The notes beneath the pieces were generated by a model, which did no database searches, was not told where the DNA came from, and saw nothing but the letters and a program-made list of their open reading frames with translations. Position numbers and translations under genes: made by a program. This document shows, piece by piece, positions 41,846 to 53,555 of a stretch of DNA of 64,000 nt. The first letter of the stretch is position 1; the number at the start of each line of letters is the position of its first letter. The stretch comes from Aphrocallistes beatrix. Its lineage: Eukaryota; Porifera; Hexactinellida; Sceptrulophora; Aphrocallistidae. The stretch is from NCBI GenBank assembly GCA_963281255.1, contig OY725489.1:3348001-3412000 (forward strand). Reading direction: 5' to 3'.

Positions 41846-42401
41846 GAGGGTTAAGTACTTTCCGAAAGTACTTGTAATTGTACTTAAGTACTGTTTTGAC
41901 AGAAATGGCCCGGGGGGGACCATTTCTGACAAATATCCATGGTTCATGACAGAAATTGTCCCCTCTGCAGTTTTGGTCCCCCCTCTTTTGTTACTTGTAT
42001 ATTGTCGAGTCATCCCTGCTGGCATGATAGTCTTTATTTGACTATTACACTATTATCTTCTTGCTAATTTTCCAAAATTCACTTAATTAATTAATAGAAA
42101 GTTCAAACGATAGAGCAATTGCGTAACAGCCAAGTAAACAGTATCACGCTAGCAGGGATGACTCGACAATATACAAGTAGCAAAAGAGGGGGTACCAAAT
42201 CTGCAGAGGGTACAATTTCTGTCATGAACCATGGATATTTGTCAGAAATGGTCCCCCCGGACCATTTCTGCAGGGGCGACCATTTCTGTCAAAACAGTAC
42301 TTTCATTTCAATTGTAATTTTAATTGTACTTCTACTTGAAAATTTTTGGAGTACTTGTACTTGTACTTAAGTACTTTCAAACGTACTTGAACCCAACCCT
42401 G
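41846..42401. mobile_element. hAT-type MITE with a foldback inserted
   Basis: The right end acttgaacccaaccctg and inner aagtactttcaaacgtactt face gggttaagtactttcc at the left. The many aagtact / agtacttgtactt words are typical of one class of hAT MITEs. A large foldback (41890-42305) sits in the middle. Confidence 0.65.
41890..42305. repeat. Foldback with ~140-bp arms
   Basis: Left arm 41890-42030 (agtactgttttgacagaaat, ggggaccatttctgacaaat, atccatggttcatgacagaa, tattgtcgagtcatccctgc) is mirrored at ~42147-42305 with few differences; the loop is ~115 bp. Target and family unknown; shares ggaccatttctg words with the GGTCC group. Confidence 0.9.
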
Positions 42402-42404
42402 GTT

Positions 42405-42900
42405 AACAGTTAAGAAAATCTTAGATCGGCTAGCCGATCTGCTTTATTTTCTAAATATTTACGCTAATTTCATTGTTTTTCGACAGAGATTCATGAATAT
42501 TACTTCTAAAAAATTAATAATACATCAATTTTTCTATTTTTAATTATACAGTAGAACTCGGTTATTACGTACCCCTCTGGAAAGCGGGAAAAAGTACGTA
42601 CTATCCATAAGTACGTACTAACCGAGTTGATATTACATAGGAATCTATATAATAAATGAATTTTGGTTCAGAGAAATGAGTACGTACTAAGCCGAAGTAC
42701 GTTGTATCCCGAGTACGTACTAACCGAGTTCTACTGTATAATATATCTCGAGACAGCTGAAAATTATAAAATTGATCACTGGCAGGTTAAATATTAGTCT
42801 AAAAATGCATATTTCAACCAATTAATATGGACATCGGTTAACCGGTTAACCGCCCTAGAGGAAACCAAAATAACCGAGTCCTAAAATCGGTTAATCACTC
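42405..42900. repeat. Dispersed repeat R1, copy 2 (split by a MITE)
   Basis: Same blocks and order as 10205-10660. ggttaaccggttaaccgcc near 42837-42857 supports a palindromic terminus. The split contains the MITE at 42549-42736. Confidence 0.7.
42549..42736. mobile_element. Pogo/mariner-type MITE, CAGTAGAACTCGG family, copy 2
   Basis: TA flanks (42547-42548, 42737-42738). Ends CAGTAGAACTCGGTTA and TAACCGAGTTCTACTG are perfect 16-bp inverted repeats. Internal tacgtacta words are repeated. Better preserved than the copy at 3720-3898. Confidence 0.92.
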
Positions 42901-43236
42901 TGAATCAAGTAAGCAACAAGGGAACACTTTCAATAATAATACTTGTACTTGTAGTAAATTCCTTTATATGATAAAGTCGATCCATTCAATAACCAAATTG
43001 TGAACCAAAATTGCCAAACCTTATTATCACTTGACAGACGAAAGATTTGTATCAAGTACGGCCTTATCTTTACAACCTCCGACGAAGTAAAGTAACAAGA
43101 ATGAGAAAACGAGAAGACTTTTTTAAAATCATAATATGGGATTGAAAATAGCTATTTATCAATTTCAATTATATTTATAAATTAGCATATGCATACTGTA
43201 CACAACAATATGATTTTCCATGCAACAAGTTGCGCG

Positions 43237-43345
43237 AGAATGAATATTTCATGCAAAAAAGTTGCATGGAAAAATGTTGCATGCAAAATGTTGCATGCAA
43301 TATTGTTGCATCGTGTATGTTGACTTGTTGCATCGTGTATGGTGG
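43237..43345. repeat. TTGCATG-rich short repeats
   Basis: gttgcatggaaaa, gttgcatgcaaaa, gttgcatgcaata and two gttgcatcgtgtatg words in ~110 bp; the palindromic tgcatgca core recurs. Confidence 0.7.
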
Positions 43346-46194
43346 GCTTAATCTATACGTGAATTTTGAATAATACAAAGTGATTATTCGCAAAGTTATG
43401 GGTAATTATAAATTGGACAGAACTTAAATCGCACCCTGTAGTAATGAGCGCAAGTTTTCTGAATTTTCGGATGCGTGACCCATCGCGATTACAATGTTTG
43501 AAATAACGCTATTAGGATTTGTTATATACAGACTATTCGGAAGCATTGAAACTATATTGACAGACAGCTTGAGGAATTGTTTCCGCCATCTAGTTGTACT
43601 TTAAGTCTCGAAATTCTATTCGATTGTTTATATGTGATTATATTCAATAATCTTTCAACATCGGTACAAATTCCCATTGGAACCAGTTCAAAGTTTTGTG
43701 TTTCTGAACGGATCATTTGAAAAAAAAGTCTCAGAAAATAGGATTTAGAAAATATTTATATATGTCCCTCAATTTCCATCGGTTTTAACTGCTTTGGAAT
43801 ATTAAATAACATGCAAATATCCTTATTCGACAACTTATAGCACTCCTTAACTTCAAAATATGGTATATCAAATTTTTCTCCATCAAAAGTGGGAAAAAAT
43901 GGTCAATGCTGACTGGCCACCCAAAAATGTCCGTGCATAGCAATGGCCAGATATTTTTTACATTCCTGGCCGTTGCTAGGAACCCGCAGCCAAAGAATTT
44001 CTCCAAATCTGTCCAATATATGTATCAAATTGCTGGAAATTTAGTGCTGAGCACGAATTTAGCATTAAAATGATGATCTGACATGGTTTAAAGAAGTTAT
44101 GGATATGAGACAAAATGTGTCCCTTTTTAGACGACACCAGGTGGTACAAGTGGCTCTAAGTGGCGAAATATTAGCATTGAAATTCTAAAAATCAAAATTA
44201 TTGTTTAGAACCCATTTAGTTATCCTAAAATGGTTAAAAAGGACTTATGGCAAAATTTTGATAAAAACAAAATGCCCATAGGAAAGGCCAACTTTAATGA
44301 GAAGAATAACAAAACTAATGAAAACTTTTTGTAAAGGCAAACAAAATTGATTAATAATTGATTACAACACGCACAAAATTATTAAAAAGATTAACAACAT
44401 TGATTAAAAATTTAAAATACTAACAAAATTAGGGAAAAGACTGATAAAATTAATATAAAGTCTAAAACAAATCTAAATCTAAATTGAGTTAAATATCTCA
44501 CTAAATCAGTATACAAAAGCAGAATACTGATAGTTGGTTGGCAATCGTTCATTTTCAACCTTGATATATATAGAGAGATCGAATTCTCGAACATTTTGAG
44601 TTTTGAACTGAGAGAATTATATCCTTGTTACTTCTGCCTTCGAGTGCAATAAAATAATCCGATAATTAGAACAAACATATACTCGAAAAGTATCAATCGT
44701 ATATTAATTTTGTTGTCTTTCAGTGATTTTTAGTTTGCCGACTATACTATGTATAGTGGCCAACTTCTGAAATGGGTGCCTCCCTATATTTATTATATTT
44801 TTCCTCCATAACGGGTTTTGGGAAATACCATAAATGCCAAAAAATGAAATTTGGACAGAGAGTGTTGAATGTTTATCGGCAGACGAAGCTACTATTCGAT
44901 TTTTGATCCGACACTTCGCGACACATTGAGACACCTTTTAAAATCCAGACTCCATGAATATGCAACCCTATCATTTTTTGACTCATAAGGTATACAAAGA
45001 CAATTTTAACACCTGCAAGTCACATATTTTTTCAATGATGTATGATTTTTTACAATCTAAATTTTGGCACTAATTATTCATTTCACACTATGTAATAGAA
45101 TTAGGTTTCTATTGTTCTAGAAACACCAGTTACCAGAAGCTAGTGTGAGATCCGAACTTAATTTTAATAATTAAATATTATTTTTCACTGATTCGAATGC
45201 ACAACGATTAAGAACTGGCAAGGCCTACTATACATAAGGCCTCACAGTAGTGATGGGCCTGGGTCTCAAATACCCAGGTATTACTCGATTCATAAATTAT
45301 ATTGCTATTCAAAACCCAGGTAAGTCAAAGGAACCGGGTAATTGAAGCCAATTAACCAGATGTTACACGATGAATACCGTTAAGATATAGAAGTTTGTCC
45401 GAATGGAACAATGCGTAAAACTACTGACTAACAATATAGTACTTGTATAAAAATACCATTTGTTCAATTGAATTTTCTAATTTATTGCAGATTTGGAATT
45501 GGGTCGACTTTCAGAACCCGAACCGAAGGCGATTCCAACTCTGGTTTATTGTGAGCGCGAAACGAGGCTTTTTGCAAGATGTCCTTGTAAGAGCAAAGTG
45601 AAAGTGAGCATTTTCAGTTTGTAATGAATTGAATTTTCAAGTGAATTTGGGGATATGTGTTGTAAAATGACAACATATGATGGTAACATGAATTGATAAT
45701 TTCATCCAATTTACCAACAATAGAAATTTCATTGTTGGTAAAATGACAACATATGTTGGTAAAATGACAGTCGAAAATCTGTTGGTAATTTTCATTCAAT
45801 TTGTTTGTAAAATGCATGCTTCTCACATGGGATAGATATAGTTTTTCAAATTTTCAGTATTGATATTCACATTGACTAATAAATAAGATTAATTAAGCTA
45901 TTGCTTTATTAAACAAGGGAATTTTGGTAACTAGATCCAAATATATGATTTGGAATCATTTTGAGAGAATGGCGGAATGTCCAATGTGAAAATACTCGCG
46001 GTAGAAGATGGTTGAATAAATAATGAAGTGCTTTAAAATCATTAACGACTCAGAATAGAGCTTGGGAATGTATTACCAGCATATGTAAATATGGTGTCAA
46101 AGTACCTATATCCGTTGTTAAAATTTGATTAGTCATCATGTAATTACTCAATATGTTATATTTGTTGAAAATTTACTGATTTTCAGAGACATAT
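43346..46194. other. Non-coding stretch, ~2.8 kb
   Basis: No gene. Several 60-80-codon open readings have no motif. At 45655-45790 ttggtaaaatgacaacatat recurs in both orientations. At 45255-45320 ctgggtctcaaatacccagg resembles a decayed hAT end. Confidence 0.35.
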
Positions 46195-46640
46195 CTTGAT
46201 AGCCATACTACTTCCTATTAAGCGATTATTCCACGTCTAAATTCAGTAGTTTACGAGTTATTTGGCAATTTATTATATTGGTCACATTTGGTAACATGTC
46301 GAACAACTCGTGAACTATTCAATTTAGACGTTGAAATTATACAACGCCTAATAGGAAGTAGTCTATTAGCTATTTGGAATTTTTTCATGGAATGTTGCTA
46401 CATTCAAGTGTTGCTATGGAGACGTAATTTGGTCAGTTGGGTATTTTTGATAAATTGTCGAACATCTTATACGAGTATAAACCATATGAACTATATTATT
46501 GCTTAATAGGAAGTAGTAGTCTATTTGCTATCAAATAGAATTAAATTTGAATGTGTAGCTATTGCAGTTTTCAAGATATGGCCCAACTGACCAAATTACG
46601 TTTCCACAGCAACACTGGAGTGTTCCATGAAAAAAATCCA
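46195..46640. repeat. Cluster of nested inverted repeats
   Basis: Pair 1: tacttcctattaagcg..gtctaaattcagtagtttac (46207-46258) faces ~46302-46366. Pair 2: ttttttcatggaatgttgct..gtaatttggtcagttggg (46378-46442) faces ~46570-46634. A direct copy of cttaataggaagtagt also lies at 46502-46520 between the second pair. Confidence 0.8.
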
Positions 46641-47144
46641 AATTTTTCGCATCAAAACCATTCATAGCTCAGTTCTATGCGAAACATTGTATAATACAAA
46701 CCAAACACTTGGAAGTCCCCTTAAACGGCCTCCGAAAATCACTAAATTTGTCACAAATATAACAATATAACCTAATTATTAGCAACCAGTAAAACAATTA
46801 TATCGCTATGTATTGGCAGCCACTTTGGCTGCCCCCCAGATAAAATTACTCGCGCAGCCACCGATATCCTCTCTTGTTACATTGTCATAATCTCATAAAT
46901 CCGCACTTCAATTTAACATACTGAGCTAAACAAATTTGTTGCTAGCACAAGTTGTTGCCTTACTAAATCTTTAATTGTTGCACATATTTAAGATATTTAA
47001 TGAACAAAATTCAAATTCACAACAGTATTTATTATTTTTATTCCTTGGATAATATGAGTACTAGCGACGTTACCACCTACCACTTTGCAAATTGTAATGT
47101 TGATCATCTTCGGGGTCACTTCCAGTTATCCAGTTTCCTTTGTC

Positions 47145-47500
47145 TCATATAAACACATTGGTTCTTCTGCAAACTACTTTCAACTGCTTGAAGAGTGATG
47201 TTTGAAATGCCGATTTTAAATAATTTACCTTAACCTGCTGTTCGTTTGTCGGGTGAGTGGATTTTTTGATCCTATGATTCTGTTGTTGAGAAATGTTTAC
47301 ATTTGTAAGACTCCCAACAACTACGCAGAGGTTAACAATTGCTGCCAACTCTTCCAAAGGAGCAATGTCCACCTCGGTCCCTAAAACAAAAGATTCCATC
47401 GAAAGTTCTTTGACCCCTCGAGCCTGGTTGTAAAGATATTTTATCAGGATATCCCGGAAAATATTTATGATGCTTAATAACCAAACAGGAGACAAATAGG
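47145..47500 (-). CDS. Unrecognised ORF fragment, ~116 codons
   Basis: An open minus-strand reading to the stop at 47145-47147, without an ATG at its head, so probably part of something longer. The product has a hydrophobic start (LSPVWLLSIINIFRDILIKY), then FVLGTEVDIAPLEELAAIVN and a basic end (NHRIKKSTHPTNEQQVKVNY). It is less AT-rich than the surroundings, and that composition continues to ~48290. No family recognised. Confidence 0.3.
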
Positions 47501-48290
47501 CTGGAACAAGCGTTGGAGACAGGTAATGGTTTAACCGCCAGACATCCCAGCGATGAGAGATCAGAGGCTTGACAACTTATTATCTTAGGTCTAATCCCCG
47601 CAACCCATGATCACGAGATGAACATTTCGTGATAACAGCGATCAGTACTGCACGTGGCAGGGTCCTTCTCGGAGCTTCCGGAATGGACATAATTGTTCTA
47701 ACAGATTAATGATGAAAGGTTGATACTTGGGAGCCTCTTGGAGAAAAAGGCATCAGGAACTTGGACCAAAGAAAGGATGGGATGTCATATAGATTGACTC
47801 TTCTGCAAAGACATCATTTACTGTAAACTAGATCCAGAGATATTCTAGAAAACCCTGAGTCGATCCACCGAACCCTGAGCGCCCAGACACCGAATTTTAT
47901 CAGCTAAAAACAGACCCAGAAGTTTGGGCCGTAAACGTTTTGTATAGGAATGACAGGCAAGTTGGGATCCCATACCTTTTCCTGCCAATGAAGTTGATCG
48001 GACGAACACTCAGCAATTATTGCAAAGAGAAAGCGAGGATGGCACCCTGCCGATAGCCCCAGCACCCTTCTTGCCCAGCAGATCATGGAGTCCAGTCACC
48101 GATTGTTTCCCTTCAAATCCCAAGACTGCTGCATGCGTATTATCAGGGAAGTGCTCGAATTTAATGGAATTTCAAAGAGGTCTGTCGAAGTCTTCCCCAT
48201 GACTGCTTCAAAACAAGAAATCTTCAGTATTGAACATATGGACACGTTGGTGCCTCCAGAGGGAAATTGTTCCATCTTTAACTGAGTTTT
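47501..48290. other. GC-richer relic region, coding origin suspected
   Basis: About 0.8 kb of non-AT-rich sequence with medium-length open pieces on both strands (for example PIAPAPFLPSRSWSPVTDCF on plus, 48020-48202) but stops in every frame. Together with 47145-47500 this looks like one decayed coding block, perhaps a retroelement; no RT, RNase H or integrase motif was found. Confidence 0.35.
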
Positions 48291-48374
48291 TAATGTACAT
48301 TCATTACTTATTTAAGACACTTTACTTTAAAGTAAGTCCGCAATTTACTTCAGGGTGGGGCAAGTTAATTTTTT

Positions 48375-48640
48375 CAACTCAGGATGCGTAACGATGACGT
48401 ATTAGGGGTTGATGACTGATCATATTTAATGGATGTTGGAATCAGTTAGTGCGGCAGATCAATTAATATACACCTGCAATTAAATTATCAGCAATCTATC
48501 ACCTAAAATGGCTAATTATGTGCGAAAAAAAGAAATTTCTAATTACAGTATATGAAAAGTGACAATTACGTTACCATTCCGTGATGAGTCGACTTTTTCG
48601 TCTAAAGGGGGTCAGAACTCAATGGAGCCATGCCCTAAAC
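48375..48640 (-). mobile_element. Helitron-like copy, middle part
   Basis: ggatgcgtaacgatgacgta, gatgactgatca, aaatggctaattatgtgcg, ccgtgatgagtcgac and gtcagaactcaatggagcca follow the order of 11230-11480. Both ends are lost. Confidence 0.6.
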
Positions 48641-49412
48641 CATAGATAATAATATTCGCATTGGAAGGTAGTTTTTACTTTCTCCCCCTTAATAATTGCA
48701 CCATGGATCAGAAAGTAAAAGTCTGAGAAATTTTGGATAAAAACAGACATATATAATTTTTAATATCTGACTTGTTTGTACTGAATAATTGCATGAAACA
48801 TCGAAATTTTCAGAGATTATAACATGGTGGATTTACCATTGATATACAATAAATAGTATTTTGAAATTTATTCCAAAATTGATTATAATGAATTTATATA
48901 GTTAATATATACATTTTATGTTGTTTTGAACCATGGATAAATGATGACTTGTGGATATGCGATATTCGCTTATATGTAAAATGACAATCCTCCCAAACTT
49001 GATGATTTCGTTCTTAGGATTTGTTCCTTCTATAAACATGGTGTTACTAAAATAGAACCTATACACGTAATACTTTAAATATTACCGTACAGATTTTCAA
49101 ATTGATTCCCATCCACAAAGTTTTAGTTGAATATGTAAAAAAAGAGTCGAAAATTAGGCTAAATTCTGACTAAATTTAGTAAAATTAGGTGGCAAAAATT
49201 TGCTATTTTTTACGAAAAACGTTCGGTATAAATTAAGTATATATAATATCAATGAAGAGATATCTGATATGGAATGATGTATTCTATTACGATAAATGTT
49301 TAAATCTAAGGAAAGTTGAAGTATTATATCCTATTGCTTTTTAAAAACTCCTCAAATTCTAATAGTCATATCACTGATGTTAAACATTTATTTTAACTGT
49401 TTTGATAAACTA
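48641..49412. other. Non-coding stretch
   Basis: AT-rich; no gene or repeat family seen. It lies just upstream of the SANT-like exon and could contain its intron. Confidence 0.35.
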
Positions 49413-49413
49413 G

Positions 49414-49658
49414 AGTGGATAAATAGAAGTTCCATGGCTTACATCCTAGATAACAAATACAAATGGAAAGAAGAGGAAAAACTTAACATAGTCAAAGGTG
49501 TACAAGAGTTTGGTCGGGATTTCAAATATATCCTGAATATACTATGCTTCCATCCCACAAGAACAATACAGTCGCTCAAACGCAAATACTATTCCATGGA
49601 AATCAGCGGCAAATATCATGAGTATTTGTCGAAAACTCCAATTTCAAATGAGCAATCT
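49414..49658 (+). CDS. Probable exon encoding a SANT/Myb-like domain
   Basis: The reading is open from at least the ATG at 49377; a likely acceptor (gataaactag) ends at 49413 and a strong donor (AATCT|gtaagtgg) follows 49658, leaving phase 0. The product includes YKWKEEEKLNIVKGVQEFGR, a middle (DFKYILNILCF) and HPTRTIQSLKRKYYSM. This is the Myb/SANT pattern: Trp in helix 1, an aromatic-Gly turn, and a basic third helix that here resembles telobox-type domains (R-T-x3-L-K). It has no lesions and is not enclosed by inverted repeats, so it may belong to a host gene whose other exons I could not find. Harbinger-type elements also carry Myb/SANT genes and remain an alternative. Confidence 0.5.
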
Positions 49659-49853
49659 GTAAGTGGTGTTATTTTCAATATTTCGACTAACATAGTCATG
49701 TTGTTTTATTCAAACGCTATATTAGTTAGACGTTTGTCGACCTAATAGATTCTAGCAAGCAGCCTGGAAACGTTACTTACACTGGACTAAAAGAGAGACG
49801 AAATATCTTAAAAATCGAAAATTGCTTGCTAAATACATATTTACTATCTAGGG

Positions 49854-50701
49854 CAGGGGTTTTCAACCTTTTGCACCGTACGACCCCTCTTATAGATTTG
49901 AAAATACTCGCGACCCCCCATAATAACAATGTGAATTTTTTATTAGTGCTTATACTTAATTTGACATACATACTTGTACATAATTACTTAGTATGAATGA
50001 AAATTTTAATTTATAAGCTTAATGTGAAGGTTGAAACTGTATTTTTTCAACAAGTTGAGAAATTCTTGTCTCAGTTTTAGAAAGACAGCATCTTAATGTT
50101 CAACTCTGAACAATCTATTTCGATTCCTCGTTTTAATTGTTAATAGACTGGATAAACCTGTTTCACATAAGTAACTAGAAGGAAATTGTAGTAGTGCCTT
50201 AATTGCGATTTGTGATACCAATGGATAGGTGCGTAACATGGAACACCAAAACTGTGAAACACTCATCGTTGAAAATATGGCATTTGCTCCTGAGTCATTA
50301 ATTAAATTTATAAATTCTTCTTAGGCATCATCTTGATCATCTGGAATGCAATCTTCCACTTTTTGCACAAAAGGGTTTCGAACTAAATTAAAGTCTGATT
50401 GTCTAATTTCTGGGAAATATCGCGGAAATTCATCCTTCATAACTTTGAGGTGTAAAATAATTGCATCTCTCAATTCATCAGGTAATTGATAATCATGGAT
50501 TTCAATTCAATTTGTGACCCTAGAAAACATGCCCATTCTCCCATCCTCGATTTTCCTTATCCACAGGTCAAGCATACTTTGGAAAGCAGTTAGCTTCTCC
50601 ACAAAATCCAGAATATAACTTTCTTGTCCTTGTAATGAAAGGTTGAGGATATTTAGCTTTTCGAAGATATCAGCGAGATAAGAGAGGAACAGAAGCCTGG
50701 A
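49854..50701 (-). mobile_element. hAT element remnant, cut by a Helitron-like insertion
   Basis: The outer end CAGGGGTTTTCAACC with tgcaccgtacgacccct starts at 49854. The minus-strand transposase relic fills 50030-50701; at 50702/50703 a Helitron-like 5' end begins. The other hAT end was not found. Confidence 0.8.
50030..50701 (-). pseudogene. hAT transposase C-terminal half (ZBED5-like)
   Basis: One minus-strand frame with only three stops. It begins LSYLADIFEKLNILNLSLQG and continues FVEKLTAFQSMLDLWIRKIE, YQLPDELRDAIILHLKVMKD, FPRYFPEI and NPFVQKVEDCIP. It ends in the dimerisation segment ALLQFPSSYLCETGLSSLL then TIKTRNRNRL. The Asp-Ile-Phe..Leu-Asn-Leu-Gln-Gly block and the RNRL ending are typical of the ZBED5/SCAND3-like hAT group. 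The BED finger and the first catalytic residues are missing because the Helitron-like element replaces the 5' part. Confidence 0.85.
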
Positions 50702-50702
50702 A

Positions 50703-51300
50703 TCTTATATATTAAAACTCCAGGATTTTTTGTTTTTTGTTTTTTTTGTTTGTTTGTCCGAATTGATTGAAGAATTGAATTGGCATGTAGGTGTCAAATA
50801 ATGAATCTAGGATTAAGTTCGAAGATCTAAGTGAAATGTTCACACCTCGCTGAGATAGCTGACAAAATGTGCTGACCAATCAGATTCGATTATTTTATAA
50901 TACAAATACATTGGAATAAAATAGTAGTGACTTATGCATATAATCAAAAGTACTAATTTTTCATTGAAATTCATTGGTTTATGTGAACCAATCAATTATC
51001 AGCCTTTTAAAATGCCATTCACACCATTTTATTTCATATAAATGATTGAATACTGCTATTTTGAGTCTATTATTTTAATGTTAACAACAATTAAAGCGTG
51101 TATATGCTACAATCAATCAAATCGATCATAAAATAACTTTTAACGACATGGACTGAAATTGATTATTTTAGTATAATAATCTTAAGCAATATGAACTTGT
51201 ATTCAAATTGAGCTTACATTCAGGATAGTTAACTTAAGACTTAATACGAAGTAAATTAGATTTATCACGAAACCTTTTCTTGTACTAGTCCATCCGGGAA
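50703..51300 (+). mobile_element. Helitron-like element, 5' end preserved
   Basis: TCTTATATATTAAAACTCCA directly after an A at 50702, a T-rich run, ttgtttgtttgtccgaattg and attgaagaattgaattggca. This is the layout of Helitron 5' ends (TC after A, then a stem-poor T-rich part). Later gacatggactgaaattga, agtataataatctt and aatacgaagtaaatt are shared with 59330-59450 and 28875. The 3' box is not present. Confidence 0.65.
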
Positions 51301-51537
51301 ATTGAAGGGCTCGCCAGGACCAGGAGGTACGTACACCAGGAGATATATAGATAAAATAAAATATAAATACAGATAAAGTAGCACAAATAGTCATATGTAG
51401 AAGCCAACTAAGATTATAAATACTATAAATAGACTATGATTTTTTGTCTTTGTTATTTTTATGAGTTTTATGATTTTTATGTGGGTTGAATTTTTTTTAC
51501 TTTTTGTAAATTTTGTTTTATACAGGAAATAAATATA

Positions 51538-53330
51538 CTAACATAAATCACAATACCAATCACCTTCAGGAAGATCCTCCAATTCTAGTCCGACGCATAA
51601 GAGATGAAACCATTTTTCACACTGTGCACATTGGACCCAGTCAAGCAGCTCCTCTGATACAATCCCTAAACCAAATCCATACATCTGAGATTCTTCATCA
51701 TGACCACAGCATTGACAAATGTCGTTGGAAATCGCTGTGGAACTAGTTGTAGGGGTTGGTAGAATGGAAGTTGACGGGGCATCTGAAAGATGATCATCGT
51801 CTGAATCTTCTCCAACATCTGGTTGAGCAGCTGTGTACTTCCCTGATCCATAGCCTTCTCCATGTTTATTCACCTGCTTCTTTGTCTTCTTGCCTCTCCT
51901 CTGTTTCTTTGCATACTTATTCTGCTGTTCTGTTATGATACGCGCACTCATCCTTATTCTGTCATTGTCAAAACCGCGAATCGTTTCTAACAAATGGTGC
52001 CCAGGAGTTATGCCAACAGATTCGAATACTTCCTGAATTCCTCTCAGTCCATCATTTTATCTAATAACCGCTAGTGCTGAACCCAAGGCCATTATGTCAT
52101 TGCCAACAGGATCAGCCTTTGGAACCATGCGAAATAGGATACTATGCATAGCTTCATTATGATTGGATGTCATTCCATCGCAGATCTTTTCAATAAAATC
52201 GGGTGAATTGTAATGGAAGTCACGGAATAAGTTCAGAATAATATCAATCCCAGCCTGTGATAAATAGTTAGGATGGTGCGGAGGGAGACGCTTGTCAAAT
52301 TTTGCAGCTTGGTATTGACACCAGCTTTCCTTGATGGGAGGGCAGAAACGGTGATATTCTTTTGAGTTTTTATCATTTGCTCCGAGATGATAAGGTATAG
52401 CATTGATAGCATCAATAATTTTAGTTACATTGCCTTTGTTTCTCTGTACTGCAAGACGATAATAACTAGCGATCTGACCACAAATAGCATCTGAGAGGTG
52501 TTTTATTTCTTGCCCTGGGACAAAATACTTCTGGAGGCAACATATTCAGCAGCAATAAGGACTGACTTTTGAAAGTACTATGGACTGGAGGATGAGGGAT
52601 GTTCAGCGCTCCGTGATACAACCTCAGCTTGTTCTCACCAATTCCAATGATACGTCTTCCCAATACCGAAGCATAGACCGTATCATTTCTCTTAGGGATC
52701 ATCTTATCACCAACTTGAATACTCTTTTTCGTCCATTTTCCACTTACACTCCAAAAGGAACGGGTCGCAAAGCAACTGGAACATCTAAACATGAGATCCT
52801 TTGTCGAACAACTCCAATTTACCAATCTGACACGCCTGACACATAGCCACATCATTCAAAACATCAATGAATGCCTTCAAATCCATAATGTAGTTTCCTC
52901 TGACGGGATAAACTTCCTCAACGCTCTTCACATCTTCTCGCTGTACCTTGATGATCATCTTCTTGGGAGAGGTCTTTGCTTCCTGAAACTTCAGCTTCCT
53001 TGCAGCTATCGTGTCTATGGGGGGCCGAACTACTTCACGAACAGACGCTTCTTCTACAGGGCCAAGCTTGATGAATTTTCCCCCGACTTTATCTTGTATT
53101 GATTTCCTCTGAATTTTCGCTTCTTCAAAACATACGGCATTCGTTGTCGGGTCTTGGGAGTAGAGGGAGTAGAGGGAGTGGGAATTGAGAAAGACTTCAT
53201 CGATGATACAAGGGAAGGGGTCAGTGGTTGACTTGAGGTAGGGGTAGACGGGACGCTAGATCGGGAAGAACGCGATTCGAAAGGCCAAATTTGTGGTTGA
53301 TTATACTTTATAGGAGTTGGTTTATTGTTT
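51538..53330 (-). pseudogene. Second Mutator-like/PHD gene, catalytic middle missing
   Basis: A different subfamily from 19946-22367. N-terminal part: Ser/Pro/Thr-rich (SFSIPTPSTPSTPKTRQRMP) then a KKRKFRGNQY box near 53115. Middle: MCQACQIGKLELFDKG and CSSCFATRSFWSVSGKW. The 52466-52855 piece ends KLRLYHGALNIPHPPVHSTF. Then, after a junction near 52530, KYFVPGQEIKHL leads to the far C-terminal half: CPPIKESWCQYQ, ICDGMTSNHNEAMHSILFRM, ETIRGFDNDRIRMS. It closes with a PHD-like finger (CQCCGHD, WVQCAQCEKWFHLLCVGLEL, DWYCDLC) and TAG at 51538-51540. The SYDG..W and VGDGDS segments that carry the catalytic acids are absent. Lesions include stops near 53060 and 52805, a frameshift around 52530 and TAA at 52057-52059. 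Confidence 0.82.
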
Positions 53331-53555
53331 TTTTGATTCTCTTTCTAAATTATTTCAAATACATTTCTAATTTATTATATTTATTTGGTTTCTCTAAATA
53401 CAATTTTATTTTACTATGACGCTAGAACTCCTTTAGAATGCTTTCTGACTCTGTGGTTACTTTTCATTTCAAATAACGTTTATTATTACTGTTGACAAAC
53501 TATTTAAATTGACCCATAGTATATATGGTACTCTAATACATTGTTTGTATTTGAT

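Noticed and set aside
50703..51300. LINE or SINE with a poly-T/A tail
   Set aside because: The T-rich run lies just inside a conserved TCTTATATATTAAAA end after A, and no target duplication is seen; Helitron-like fits better.
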